From Massilia eburnea (lineage in GTDB: Bacteria; Pseudomonadota; Gammaproteobacteria; Burkholderiales; Burkholderiaceae_D): 64,000 bases of DNA. Positions within the stretch are counted from its first letter, which is position 1, and each line of letters starts with the position of its first letter. The stretch spans positions 1-64,000 of the forward strand of contig NZ_WNKX01000018.1 in assembly GCF_009720745.1 (NCBI RefSeq). The letters are read 5' to 3'. Under the pieces are notes generated by a model, which was not told the origin of the DNA, did no database searches, and worked only from the letters and a program-made list of their open reading frames with translations. The position numbers and the translations under genes are program-made. Below, piece after piece: positions 45,217-54,131 of this stretch.

Positions 45217-46476
45217 ATGGCCAGTCCTCCCCGGCAAACACGCGGTGGCGGCAAAGGTTCCAGCCGCGACGAAGATCGATTGAGCGATCCTTTGCTCGAT
45301 CGCGATCTTGCGCGGCGCACGGGCGGGCTGACGGAACATGCAAGGCGCTGGTCAATTTTGCCTGGGTCGCCTTGGCTTCGCGTGGTGATCGGGCTGGCGG
45401 TACTGGCGCTGCTGGTGCTCGTAGTGAGCGGCGCCCGGACGGCCGACGGTTTCGTGGCCGTGCCGCCGCACGCTGCACGCGTGACCGACCAGGTTGGAAT
45501 GCTGACGTCGGAGCAGCGCTCGGCGCTTGATGCTGCGCTGGCCAATTATGAACGCAGGACCGGCAGCCAGATCGCCGTGCTGCTCATACCTTCCACCGCA
45601 CCCGAAGCAATCGAGCAATACAGCATTCGCGTGGCGGATGCCTGGAAGCTGGGGCGCAAGGGCGTTGATGACGGCGTGCTGCTGGTGGTGGCGAAGGATA
45701 ACCCTTCCTCACTGCGCCGCCTGCGGATCGAGGCGGGCCGCGGCGTGCAAGGCTCGCTGACGGATGCGCAGTCGAAGCGGGTTTTACAGGATGTGATTGC
45801 GCCACGTTTTCGGCAAGGGGATTTTTACGGTGGCCTCACGGCGGGCGTGAACGCGATAGAGTCGATCATCGGCAAGGAGCGCTTGCCTGCTCCGTCCGGC
45901 GGATCGCCAGGAGGTCCCACGACGGCCGGCAGTACGGCGCCGGCAGGCGCGGCGGCGAGCGGCGCAGGATCGGGGGACGCGGCATCGGCCGGTGTGGCGG
46001 GCATGGCGGCGGCAGCCGGCGCCGGGGCGATTCCCGGCACTGGCGCGGACGAAGGCGCGCGCGCAGGCACTGGCGGAAATGCTGGCGCTGGCCAGGACCA
46101 AAGCGGGAATGCCGCGGGCCGCGGCAGCGCGAACGATGATGGCGGCGTGCGAGGCGGCGCGCAGCGCGGCGATCGCGACAGGAATGGCAACGGCCACTCG
46201 TCAGGCTGGCTGTGGCCACTGCTGCTATTTGGCGTCTTCGTGATCCTGCCTCTGGTGCGGGGCTCGCGGCGCGGGCTGCGGAGCGGGGGCTGGGGCTCGA
46301 ATGCCTCGGGCGTCTTGATTGGCGCAGCGCTGGGCAACGCTTTGAATGCTGCGGCACACCGTGGCGGCGGCAGCTTTGGCGGCGGTGGTTTCGGTGGCGG
46401 GGATTTCGGCGGCGGTGGCGGCTTCAGTGGCGGCGGCGGAACCTTCGACGGCGGCGGCGCCTCGGGAGACTGGTGA
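45217..46476 (+). CDS. TPM-domain membrane protein with glycine-rich tail
   Basis: A 419-residue protein. A basic/polar N-terminus precedes one membrane helix (about residues 52-73), then a TPM domain (VPPHAARVTDQVGMLTSEQR; GSQIAVLLIPSTAPEAIEQY; GVDDGVLLVVAKDNPSSLRR). A long Ala/Gly-rich low-complexity linker (about residues 225-320) leads to a second hydrophobic segment and a Gly-rich tail ending in FDGGGASGDW. This resembles YgcG/Psb32-type proteins, which typically sit next to LemA. It starts 9 bp after lemA and overlaps the next gene. Confidence 0.87.
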   Translation: MASPPRQTRGGGKGSSRDEDRLSDPLLDRDLARRTGGLTEHARRWSILPGSPWLRVVIGLAVLALLVLVVSGARTADGFVAVPPHAARVTDQVGMLTSEQRSALDAALANYERRTGSQIAVLLIPSTAPEAIEQYSIRVADAWKLGRKGVDDGVLLVVAKDNPSSLRRLRIEAGRGVQGSLTDAQSKRVLQDVIAPRFRQGDFYGGLTAGVNAIESIIGKERLPAPSGGSPGGPTTAGSTAPAGAAASGAGSGDAASAGVAGMAAAAGAGAIPGTGADEGARAGTGGNAGAGQDQSGNAAGRGSANDDGGVRGGAQRGDRDRNGNGHSSGWLWPLLLFGVFVILPLVRGSRRGLRSGGWGSNASGVLIGAALGNALNAAAHRGGGSFGGGGFGGGDFGGGGGFSGGGGTFDGGGASGDW

Positions 46477-47000
46477 TGGCAAACCTACCTGCAACCTTCT
46501 TTGGCCGCTGCAAGCGCGCGCTGCATCACATGCGGCACGGCACCGCCCATGGCAAACAGCTCTTCCCAACCGCCACGCTGCAAGCAATCGAACAAGCCAT
46601 CACGCAAGGCGAGCAACGCCACCGCGCCGAAGTGCGCGTGATCGTGGAGCCGGGGCTGGACGCCCGCTCAGCCTTCAACAACACCAGCAACCGCCAGCGC
46701 GCCCGCGCCCTGTTCGCCCAATACGGCGTATGGGATACCGAAGAAAACTGCGGGGTCCTCATCTACATCAACCTCGCCGCACGCGAAGTCGACATCGTGG
46801 CCGACCGCCATGTCGGGCGCCTGGTCTCCGAAGCCGAATGGCAAACGATCTGCCGCACCATGACCAGCGGCTTCGCCCAGGGCGATTACCACGCCAGCAC
46901 CTTGTCCGCACTGGAGCAGCTGAACACCCTGCTGGCCCGCCACTACCCCTCCGACGGCAAGCGCCCCAACCAACTGCCCAACGACGCGGTCATCCTCTAA
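46476..47000 (+). CDS. Second TPM-domain protein
   Basis: A 174-residue protein with a TPM domain and no membrane helix: LQAIEQAITQGEQRHRAEVR, RARALFAQYGVWDTEENCGV LIYINLAAREVDIVADRHVG in order, and FAQGDYHASTLSALEQLNTL. It starts inside the stop of the preceding TPM gene (TGATG), so translation is coupled. The LemA-TPM-TPM set is a known arrangement of unclear function. Confidence 0.86.
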   Translation: MANLPATFFGRCKRALHHMRHGTAHGKQLFPTATLQAIEQAITQGEQRHRAEVRVIVEPGLDARSAFNNTSNRQRARALFAQYGVWDTEENCGVLIYINLAAREVDIVADRHVGRLVSEAEWQTICRTMTSGFAQGDYHASTLSALEQLNTLLARHYPSDGKRPNQLPNDAVIL

Positions 47001-47032
47001 AATAAGCTTCCTAACCGACAAGCGGAAGCGAT

Positions 47033-47797
47033 ATGAAATTAACGAATAAAGTAGCCATCGTCACCGGCGCCACCCAGGGTATCGGCCTGGCTTGCGCCCA
47101 GCGCCTCATTACCGAAGGGGCCAAGGTCATGCTGGTGGACATCAAGCCGGAAGGCGCCCAGGCTGCGGAAGCGCTGGGCGACCAGGCCCGCTTCTTCGCC
47201 GCCGACGTCAGCCAGAAGTCCGACGTGGACGCGATGGTGGCCGCCACCCTGGCAGCCTTCGGCCGCGTCGACATTCTGGTCAACAACGCCGGCGTGACGC
47301 ATAAGTGCAGCTTCCTCGACCTGGCGGAAGCCGATTTCGACCGCGTACTGGGCATCAACCTGAAATCCATGTTCCTCTGCAGCCAGGCCGTGGCGCGAGA
47401 AATGGTCAAGCAGCAGAGCGGCTGCATTATCAATATGTCAAGTGTGAACTCGGAACTGGCGATTCCGGACCAGGTGCCCTACGTCGTGTCGAAAGGCGGC
47501 GTCAACCAGTTGACCAAGGTCATGTCGCTCAACCTGGCCCCGTATGGCATCCGTGTCAACGGCATTGGACCCGGCACCATCCTGACCGAACTGGCGAAAC
47601 AGGCGGTCCTGGCCAGCCCGGAAGCCAAACGCACCATTTTGTCGCGCACTCCTTTGGGGCGTTGCGGCGAGCCGGAAGAGGTCGCCTCCATCTGCGCTTT
47701 CCTTGCCAGCGAGGATGCCAGCTACATGACCGGACAGACGCTATTCGTTGATGGTGGCCGCATGGCGCTGAATTACGTGGTACCGGTGAAAGAATAG
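47033..47797 (+). CDS. SDR-family oxidoreductase
   Basis: A 254-residue classical short-chain dehydrogenase. NAD(P) binding is at VAIVTGATQGIGLACAQRLI (TGxxxGIG), the structural NNAG is in ILVNNAGVTHKC, and the catalytic set is S (IINMSSVNSE), then YVVSKGGVNQL (YxxxK). The C-terminal ASEDASYMTGQTLFVDGG is typical. Its alcohol or sugar substrate is not predictable. It lies 33 bp after the TPM operon, in the same direction. Confidence 0.92.
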   Translation: MKLTNKVAIVTGATQGIGLACAQRLITEGAKVMLVDIKPEGAQAAEALGDQARFFAADVSQKSDVDAMVAATLAAFGRVDILVNNAGVTHKCSFLDLAEADFDRVLGINLKSMFLCSQAVAREMVKQQSGCIINMSSVNSELAIPDQVPYVVSKGGVNQLTKVMSLNLAPYGIRVNGIGPGTILTELAKQAVLASPEAKRTILSRTPLGRCGEPEEVASICAFLASEDASYMTGQTLFVDGGRMALNYVVPVKE

Positions 47798-47904
47798 TTA
47801 TACGTTTTTTGAATAACGCATATCGAAATTCGAAATTGGACTAATATGTGGCAGCGCACCATAATTGCACATGTCTCCACTATTCTCCTCCAAGAAAATA
47901 GTTT

Positions 47905-47936
47905 AAGCCCGCTTTAACCAGCGGGCTTTTTTTTTG
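47905..47936 (+). terminator. Intrinsic terminator
   Basis: AAGCCCGCT (47905-47913) pairs with AGCGGGCTT (47920-47928) and is followed by a run of T to 47935. It lies 107 bp after the SDR stop; a short transcript of its own (small RNA) cannot be excluded. Confidence 0.9.
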
Positions 47937-47976
47937 GCTTTTTTGATTACAATCGGGAAAGCGAGGAGGGGCTGCG

Positions 47977-49860
47977 GTGGAGAGACTGTTGAACCGGCTG
48001 AAGCTTTGGCAGCGTTTTGCGTTGCTCGGACTCATGGGTGTCCTGCTGGTCGCCCCTCCCTTCTACCTGTTCCTGTCCGAAAATAGCCGTAACCTGCATT
48101 TCTCTGCCGCCGAACAGGCAGGCCTGAAACCCGGCGCCCAGGCGCTCGATCTCCTGCAAAGCCTGCAGCAGCACCGCGGCCTGTCCGCGGCCTTCGTCGG
48201 TGCGGGGCAACTGGCCAGCGAACGCAGCGCCAAGGAAGCCGAAGTCAACGGCCTGCTGCTGGGTATGTCAGCCCTGCTGGCTGCGGGCGACGGACAGGAC
48301 CGCAAGATGTTTGCCCGTATCCGCGATGAGTGGACCGCGCTGGCGCGCGACGTCAGCACCCGCAGCCTGTCCACGGTCGACAGCTACGAGCGCCACACGG
48401 CCCTGTGCGAATTCACCCTGCTGTTCATCGAACAGCTGGCCGACCAGTCCGGCCTGTCGCTCGATCCCGACGCCGATTGCTATTACCTGATGCGCGCCAC
48501 CTATTTCGACTTGCCGCGCGTGGCGGAAGACCTGGGACAGATGCGCGCGCGCGGCGCCGGCTTCCTCGCCACCCGCAAGATCGATATCGAAGGCCGGGCC
48601 ATCATGTACAGCCTGCTCAGCAAGGCGCGCCATGCCAGCGCCAGCATGCTGCGCACCATCGCCAAGGCTGCTGCCGCCAATCCCACGCTCAAGCCGAAGC
48701 TCGATCCGCCGGTCGCAGCGGCCAGCACAGCCGCCGCCGAAGTGACCGAGCTGGCGCGTACCCGCATCGTCATGGCCGGTACGCTGGACTATGCCGCCCC
48801 CGATTACATCGCCGCCGCCACGCGCGCAATCGACCAGCAGTTCAGCGCCGCCGACGCGGCTTATGCCCTGCTTTCCGCCCATATCGCGCAGCGCTTGAAA
48901 CAGCAGGAAGAAACGCGCGCGCTGCTGGCCGGAGGCGTGCTCGCCATCTCCCTGCTGGCGATCCTGGTCGGCTATGCCATCAGCCACCATCTGGTGTGGC
49001 AAATCGGCGGCGAGCCCTCCGCGGTCTGCACCGTACTGCAACAAGTAGCGCAAGGCGACCTGACGCAACGCATGCAGCTGCACAAGGATGACCGCAGCAG
49101 CCTGGCCTTCATGGTGCAGGACATGGCGCAGCGCCTGCACGCCACCGTCACCAGTGTGCGCCAGTCGGCCGATGCGCTGGCCAATGCGGCGGCCCAGGCC
49201 AGCGCCACCGCGCAGGCGCTCAGCACCAGCTCCACCGAGCAAGCGGCCAGCGTGGAGCAAACCAGCGCTTCCATCGAAGAGATGAGCGCATCGATTTTCC
49301 AGAACCACGAGAATTCGCGCGTCACCGACGCCATGGCTGCGCGCGTGGCCGGCTATGCGGTGGAAGGCGGCGACGCCGTCGCGCGTACCGTCACGGCAAT
49401 GCAGCAGATCACCAGGGAAATCGCCATCATCGACGATATCGCCTACCAGACCAACCTGCTGGCGCTGAATGCCGCCATTGAAGCGGCGCGCGCCGGCGAA
49501 CATGGCCGGGGCTTCGCCGTGGTAGCGGCGGAAGTGCGCAAGCTGGCCGAACGCAGCCAGGCCGCCGCGCAGGAAATCAGCGGCGTGGCGCAGGACAGCG
49601 TGGCCGTGGCCAACCTGGCCGGCAAGCTGCTCAAGGAAATCGTGCCGGGCATCCGCAAGACTTCCGAGCTGGTGCAGGAAATCAATGCAGCGTCGCGTGA
49701 ACAGAGCAGCGGCGCCAGCCAGATCAGCGTGGCGATCAACCAGCTGAGCGAAACCACCCAGCGCAACGCAGCGGCCGCCGAACAGCTGGCGGCAACCGCG
49801 GAAGAACTGGCCGGGCAAGCCGACACCCTGCTCGATGCCGTCGCGTTCTTCAAAGTGTGA
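47977..49860 (+). CDS. Methyl-accepting chemotaxis protein
   Basis: A 627-residue transducer. TM1 is near residues 11-32 (FALLGLMGVLLVAPPFYLFL), a large periplasmic four-helix-type domain follows (LLQSLQQHRGLSAAFVGAGQ, reminiscent of nitrate/nitrite-sensing NIT folds), TM2 is near 310-330, then HAMP (VCTVLQQVAQGDLTQRMQLH) and the signalling hairpin with IDDIAYQTNLLALNAAIEAA RAGEHGRGFAVVAAEVRKLA in order. The tail FFKV has no CheR-tethering pentapeptide. A GTG start with GAGGAGG upstream is used. The ligand is unknown. Confidence 0.93.
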   Translation: MERLLNRLKLWQRFALLGLMGVLLVAPPFYLFLSENSRNLHFSAAEQAGLKPGAQALDLLQSLQQHRGLSAAFVGAGQLASERSAKEAEVNGLLLGMSALLAAGDGQDRKMFARIRDEWTALARDVSTRSLSTVDSYERHTALCEFTLLFIEQLADQSGLSLDPDADCYYLMRATYFDLPRVAEDLGQMRARGAGFLATRKIDIEGRAIMYSLLSKARHASASMLRTIAKAAAANPTLKPKLDPPVAAASTAAAEVTELARTRIVMAGTLDYAAPDYIAAATRAIDQQFSAADAAYALLSAHIAQRLKQQEETRALLAGGVLAISLLAILVGYAISHHLVWQIGGEPSAVCTVLQQVAQGDLTQRMQLHKDDRSSLAFMVQDMAQRLHATVTSVRQSADALANAAAQASATAQALSTSSTEQAASVEQTSASIEEMSASIFQNHENSRVTDAMAARVAGYAVEGGDAVARTVTAMQQITREIAIIDDIAYQTNLLALNAAIEAARAGEHGRGFAVVAAEVRKLAERSQAAAQEISGVAQDSVAVANLAGKLLKEIVPGIRKTSELVQEINAASREQSSGASQISVAINQLSETTQRNAAAAEQLAATAEELAGQADTLLDAVAFFKV

Positions 49861-50003
49861 ACAAAGCTTGATTTATGTCATGGCGCCGTCACACGCAATC
49901 CCTATAATGGACACATCTGAGACACACGCAATCGATATGCGTGGTCGCAGAAGGTGCGCCGGCCTTGTGCCGGCGCAACCGCTTCTGTGGTACCTTCCCG
50001 TCC

Positions 50004-50402
50004 ATGCAAAATTTCCTGACCCGGCTGTTCCTCAGCGACGACCATGCGCGCCTGCGCTTCTGGGGCGCCATCACGCTCTTCGTTCTCAACTGCATCATCG
50101 GCTCGATTCCCGGCGCACGCGCTGAAGCTGCCGAGTACGCCAGCGGCGTGGTCCTGCATAGCTGCGGCTACTCCGGGCTTGCTTTCCTGCTGTTCACCGG
50201 CTGCCAGGGTGTGCCGGCGCAGCGCGCACTGAAGGCCGTGTTTGGCGTCGCCATCATGGGCGCCATCGATGAGTTCATCCAGACTTTCTTCCCCTACCGC
50301 CACGGCTCGGTCGATGACTGGCTGGTCGACATGGCAGCCGCGATCATTGCCTCGACGCTGATGTGGGCCTTGTGGAGCCTGCGCAAACGCCCGGCCGCTT
50401 GA
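50004..50402 (+). CDS. VanZ-family membrane protein
   Basis: A 132-residue membrane protein with about four hydrophobic helices. GAIDEFIQTFFPYRHGSVDD WLVDMAAAI in order is the VanZ signature (the E-x-x-Q and R-x-x-D-x-x-D residues). VanZ proteins confer teicoplanin tolerance in enterococci; in proteobacteria the role is unknown. The ATG at 50004 is chosen; the frame is open upstream in a region without coding character. Confidence 0.83.
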   Translation: MQNFLTRLFLSDDHARLRFWGAITLFVLNCIIGSIPGARAEAAEYASGVVLHSCGYSGLAFLLFTGCQGVPAQRALKAVFGVAIMGAIDEFIQTFFPYRHGSVDDWLVDMAAAIIASTLMWALWSLRKRPAA

Positions 50403-50478
50403 CGTGCGTCGGCGGTTTGCATAAGGGCGTACACTTCCCCGGCGCGCGGACCTTATCGCTAACTTTTGGGGAGGATGT

Positions 50479-50814
50479 ATGAAACTTTCCGTAATTGTGC
50501 TGGTGAGCCTGGCCCTGGCGGGTTGCGCCCATGACAGCAGCAACAAAACCGCCAGCATGAATGAAGGCAGTACCGCCAACCAGACCGCAGCCAACTGGGA
50601 CGGCGTGGTGGAATCCATCGACCCGGCCGGTTCCATGTCGGCCGGCGGCGCAGTGGGCGCGGCGGCGGCCGGCGCCGGCAGCGGCTACCGTGTCGTCGTG
50701 AAGAAAGCGGACGGCTCGACCGAAACCATCAATGTGGACAGCATGCCCAGCTATCGCGTGGGCGACAACGTCCGCTATTCGAATGGCGCGCTGAACGCCA
50801 GCCCGAAATATTAA
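50479..50814 (+). CDS. Small lipoprotein with glycine/alanine-rich segment
   Basis: A 111-residue lipoprotein with a signal peptide and lipobox LALAGCAHD (Cys16). After a polar stretch a Gly/Ala segment (AGGAVGAAAAGAGSGYRVVV) leads to a small beta-rich end (ADGSTETINVDSMPSYRVGD). It resembles the glycine-zipper outer-membrane lipoprotein group loosely. GGGGAGG lies just before the ATG. Its end overlaps by 4 bp the convergent TraB-type gene. Confidence 0.8.
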   Translation: MKLSVIVLVSLALAGCAHDSSNKTASMNEGSTANQTAANWDGVVESIDPAGSMSAGGAVGAAAAGAGSGYRVVVKKADGSTETINVDSMPSYRVGDNVRYSNGALNASPKY

Positions 50815-51752
50815 TAAACCTTCTCAACCTGGTAGCCGTGCTGGCGCAGCAAGGCCGGCACGCCTTTATCACCCACCAGGTGCAGCAGGCCGATGCCGAT
50901 GAAGGCGTCGCCCTTGCGCATGATGGCTTCGATGCTGGCGGCCATCTCGGGATTGCGCTTGCCCAGCAAGGTAGCGTCCATGAAGCGGGCTGAGACGGTG
51001 TCGCCCGTGGTCAGCTCACGCGTGAGCGCTGCGATGCGGCTGGCGTCGGCCTTGCCCCAGGCTTCGACCAGGCCGGCCGATTTGCGCAGCGCCGCGCCGC
51101 TTTCGATATCGGCGATATTCTCCAGCAGGTAGGCTTCCTGCTGCGCGTCATCCATCGCACCGAACAGGCTCAGCTGGTAATCGGCGGTTTCCAGTTCCTG
51201 CAGGGGCTTCTTCTGCTGCGCGGCGTTGCTCAGCAAATAGCTTTCCACGCCCAAACCGCGGTTGAAGCCGCTCTTCTCGATCTCCTGCCCCACCAGGATA
51301 TTCGCCACCACCCAGGGGCGGTAGTGCTCGACGCTCGTCAGCGGCAGCTTGACCTTGTCCAGCGCCAGCTGCAGCTTGGCCAGCGCGGCAGGCGACAGGT
51401 GTTCACTGATGGTGTGGCCGGCCGGATACTGGCCGTGGCGCTCCAGCGCACGGTAGTAAGGGCCGCTGGCGCGCACGTCGAGTTCCAGCACCAGTGAACT
51501 GGATTTCGCCAGCGCTTCGGTGACTTGCGGCTCCAGTGGGAAAAAGTCCTGCTTGCCCACGTGGATGGTGCCGAACAGGTAAGAAGTTTTGCCCTCGTGG
51601 TGCACGCGATACAGCGCGCCGCGGCGCGGCACATCGTTGAGCTGGATCGCATCCGCGGGCGCGGCGGCAGGCGCCGGCGGGATACTCATATCCATACTGT
51701 GTGCCGACAGGGAAAAGGTCAATGCAGTCAGGAAGGCAAGCTTGCGGAACAT
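50811..51752 (-). CDS. TraB/GumN-family protein, exported
   Basis: A 313-residue protein with a signal peptide (MFRKLAFLTALTFSLSAHSM). The TraB/GumN fold is seen in GKTSYLFGTIHVGKQDFFPL (GTIHVG) and, near the C-terminus, FIGIGLLHLVGDKGVPALLR (G-x-x-H-L-x-G), the two putative metal-binding motifs of the Tiki/TraB metallopeptidase-like family. Substrate and role are unknown. Confidence 0.88.
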   Translation of the reverse strand: MFRKLAFLTALTFSLSAHSMDMSIPPAPAAAPADAIQLNDVPRRGALYRVHHEGKTSYLFGTIHVGKQDFFPLEPQVTEALAKSSSLVLELDVRASGPYYRALERHGQYPAGHTISEHLSPAALAKLQLALDKVKLPLTSVEHYRPWVVANILVGQEIEKSGFNRGLGVESYLLSNAAQQKKPLQELETADYQLSLFGAMDDAQQEAYLLENIADIESGAALRKSAGLVEAWGKADASRIAALTRELTTGDTVSARFMDATLLGKRNPEMAASIEAIMRKGDAFIGIGLLHLVGDKGVPALLRQHGYQVEKVY

Positions 51753-51893
51753 GGCATCTTTTCAAGGATGCCTGTGTCGCAGCCAGGCATGGGCTGAAGG
51801 CTTCCGCTGCGAAAGCCTTGTTGCCCATGGTACGGTTAATTGCTGCCGTAAGGCAATACTCGTTTCGTCAAGAAATGCCCACTTTTGCGCAAA

Positions 51894-53390
51894 CTATTGC
51901 GCCAATTCCACAAGGACGGCCGTATACATTTCCAGGTTGAGCATTAGTTGTTTTTCCGTTATGAACTCGTGCTCGGAATGGCCGGTGTAGACTTTGCCCG
52001 GCATGGCAGGACCAAAGCTGACCGCACGCGGGAACAGGCGCGAATTGGTGCCGCCGCCGATGGAAATCGGCTTCGCATCCTGGATGCCGGTGTAGTGCGA
52101 GAACACCTTCATCAGCGTCGGCAGTTGCGGTGCGTTGTCCTGCACCCATGGTTCGCCAATCTGCGCGGCCAGCGTGGCGCGCGGCTGGTTCTTTTCCTTC
52201 CAGGCCTCGAAAGCGGCATTGATTTCCGACGTCAGTGCGGCGGTCGTTTTTCCGCGCGGGCGGCGCAGGTTGATGCCCAGGGTCAGGCCCTTGTCCGTTT
52301 GCTTGAGCGTAGTCGGCGACACCGTCATCGGGCCCATGAATTCATCGGCGTAGGCGATCTTGCCGAATTTTTCGCCGGTCAGGCTGGTGCCGATCATGTC
52401 GTTGACGAAATCGACCATCATGCCGGCCTGGCTGCCGCCCCAGTGCTGCACGTTCAGCGCGTCGGCCAGCATGGCGATGGCGTTCACGCCGTCTTCCGGC
52501 TTGGACGAGTGCGCGGACAGGCCCTTGGCGCTAATCGCCAGGCGCTTGCCTTGCCATGCGTATTGATACTGCATGCCTTTCTGCTGCGCGGCGCGGGCGC
52601 GGATGGCCTCTTCCAGCTGGGCATCGGCGTTGTCGATTGCGGCGCGCGCGTCTTCCGGAATCTGGCTATCGAAGAAGCCGCCGGTGAAGCTGGCGACCAG
52701 CGGTGTGCTGCCCGGCGCGGACGGCATGTCAGGCAAGGTCACGCGCACGGCGCCCCAGCCCTTCTCCGCCGTCACGGCCGGATATTCGGCATCGATGGTG
52801 ATATTCGTTTGCGGCGGCGTGTGCTCCTTGAGGAAGGCTTCCAGCGGGCCCCAGTTCGATTCTTCGGCCATGTAGATATACAGCTCGATGCGTTTTTTCA
52901 GCGGCACCTTGCGGTCCTTGATCGCCTTCATCGCGTACATGGCCGTGGCGATCGGGCCCTTGTCGTCCTCGGTGCCGCGCCCCAGCAGCAGCCCAGGTTC
53001 GCTGGTGCGATCGAGCTTGAACGGCGACTGCTTCCATTTGCTGGGGTCGACCGGCTGCACGTCGCCGTGCGTGATCACGCCGACACGTTCCTTGCTCTCG
53101 CCCAGGCCCACCACCATCACATAGCCGTAATCGTTAAAGTCCAGCCCCAGGTCCTTCGCTTCCTGCCTGATGAAGCGCTTGAAGCCGATGGTTTGCGGGT
53201 TTTTCTCGAACGGTACCTTCTCGTCCGCGACGGTGTTGAAGCTGACCATGGTGGCCAGGCTGCCGATCACCTTTTCGCCGTAAGCCTGGCGGGCGTGGCG
53301 CGCGGCGGCGGTGGCGGCGGGGCTGACCGGGGTGGCGGCTTGGGCGGTGGCGCAGGCCAGCAATGCGGATAGTGCGAGTCTCTTGATCAT
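51894..53390 (-). CDS. M20-family dipeptidase, exported
   Basis: A 498-residue zinc dipeptidase of the M20 family (PepV/Sapep-like) with an N-terminal signal peptide (MIKRLALSALLACATAQAAT). Zinc ligands are in VGVITHGDVQPVDPSKWKQS, GRGTEDDKGPIATAMYAMKA and IYMAEESNWGPLEAFLKEHT; the dimerisation/lid domain sits in the middle and the C-terminal SIGGGTNSRLFPRAVSFGPA carries the last ligands. It likely hydrolyses dipeptides in the periplasm. It overlaps nothing and stands next to two solute-binding proteins. Confidence 0.92.
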   Translation of the reverse strand: MIKRLALSALLACATAQAATPVSPAATAAARHARQAYGEKVIGSLATMVSFNTVADEKVPFEKNPQTIGFKRFIRQEAKDLGLDFNDYGYVMVVGLGESKERVGVITHGDVQPVDPSKWKQSPFKLDRTSEPGLLLGRGTEDDKGPIATAMYAMKAIKDRKVPLKKRIELYIYMAEESNWGPLEAFLKEHTPPQTNITIDAEYPAVTAEKGWGAVRVTLPDMPSAPGSTPLVASFTGGFFDSQIPEDARAAIDNADAQLEEAIRARAAQQKGMQYQYAWQGKRLAISAKGLSAHSSKPEDGVNAIAMLADALNVQHWGGSQAGMMVDFVNDMIGTSLTGEKFGKIAYADEFMGPMTVSPTTLKQTDKGLTLGINLRRPRGKTTAALTSEINAAFEAWKEKNQPRATLAAQIGEPWVQDNAPQLPTLMKVFSHYTGIQDAKPISIGGGTNSRLFPRAVSFGPAMPGKVYTGHSEHEFITEKQLMLNLEMYTAVLVELAQ

Positions 53391-53395
53391 TGTGT

Positions 53396-54109
53396 TTATC
53401 GGTAGTTGGACAGGATGTGGTTGATGGCGCCCTCGCGCAGCAATTCGGTAATGGCCGCTTCGACTTCCGCCAGCGGCACGCTGCTTCGGACGGAAAGCGC
53501 GCAGCGCGTCAGTTGCTGCTTGAGCACCAGCGGCGGATGGGCAGCGAATTTCGCGCCCTGCTGTAACTGATAGTCATAAAACGCCTTGTCGACAATCATG
53601 TGATGGACACGGCCAAGCTGGAACTTCCACAAATTGGCCTGCGCCGAAGGGGCATCGGAGCGAATGAAATCGCTGCCCAGCGCATGCTCCATTTCAGGGT
53701 AGGCGAAACCAAGCACGGTGCCCACCGGCTGGCCGCGCACGTCGGCCGGCGCATGGGGCCGGGGCAAGGACGCTGCCGAAACCAGCAATTCCGATTGCGG
53801 GAAAAACGCCTGCGTCCATTGGTGACGCCCATCCAGCCACTCGGGCTGGTAAGTGCACAGGATGTCGGCGCGGCCAGATTCCATAGCTTGTGCAAGCCGC
53901 TTGCGGGGCAGGACTTCGGTCACCAGCTCGCGGTGCAGCTTGAGCGCCAGTGCTTTGCCCAGGTCAAGGTGGACACCGCCAACCAGCTTGCCGTCGCGGA
54001 TATCGGCCATGGGCATGTCGACGCTGGTCGCGACCAGGACTTTCAGTTGGCCCGCTTGTGCCAATCCCATGGCCAGGCAGCAAAATAGCAATGTGCAAAT
54101 CACCTTCAT
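53396..54109 (-). CDS. Extracellular solute-binding protein (family 3 type), paralogue 1
   Basis: A 237-residue periplasmic binding protein with a signal peptide (MKVICTLLFCCLAMGLAQAG). It has the family 3 layout (LKVLVATSVDMPMADIRDGK; GGVHLDLGKALALKLHREL; YPEMEHALGSDFIRSD). It lies 5 bp upstream of the M20 gene on the minus strand. A second copy with clear overall similarity lies just upstream. No permease genes are adjacent, so it may act as a sensor rather than a transport component. Confidence 0.85.
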   Translation of the reverse strand: MKVICTLLFCCLAMGLAQAGQLKVLVATSVDMPMADIRDGKLVGGVHLDLGKALALKLHRELVTEVLPRKRLAQAMESGRADILCTYQPEWLDGRHQWTQAFFPQSELLVSAASLPRPHAPADVRGQPVGTVLGFAYPEMEHALGSDFIRSDAPSAQANLWKFQLGRVHHMIVDKAFYDYQLQQGAKFAAHPPLVLKQQLTRCALSVRSSVPLAEVEAAITELLREGAINHILSNYR

Positions 54110-54131
54110 GCAGGGATATTAACCGATCCAA

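Noticed and set aside
47943..47956. TTGATTACAATCGG before the chemoreceptor as an FNR-type site
   Set aside because: Second half-site mismatches two of five bases; not counted with the three perfect sites.
49902..49907. TATAAT box before the VanZ gene as a promoter
   Set aside because: No -35 element within 15-19 bp; a single hexamer is not enough.
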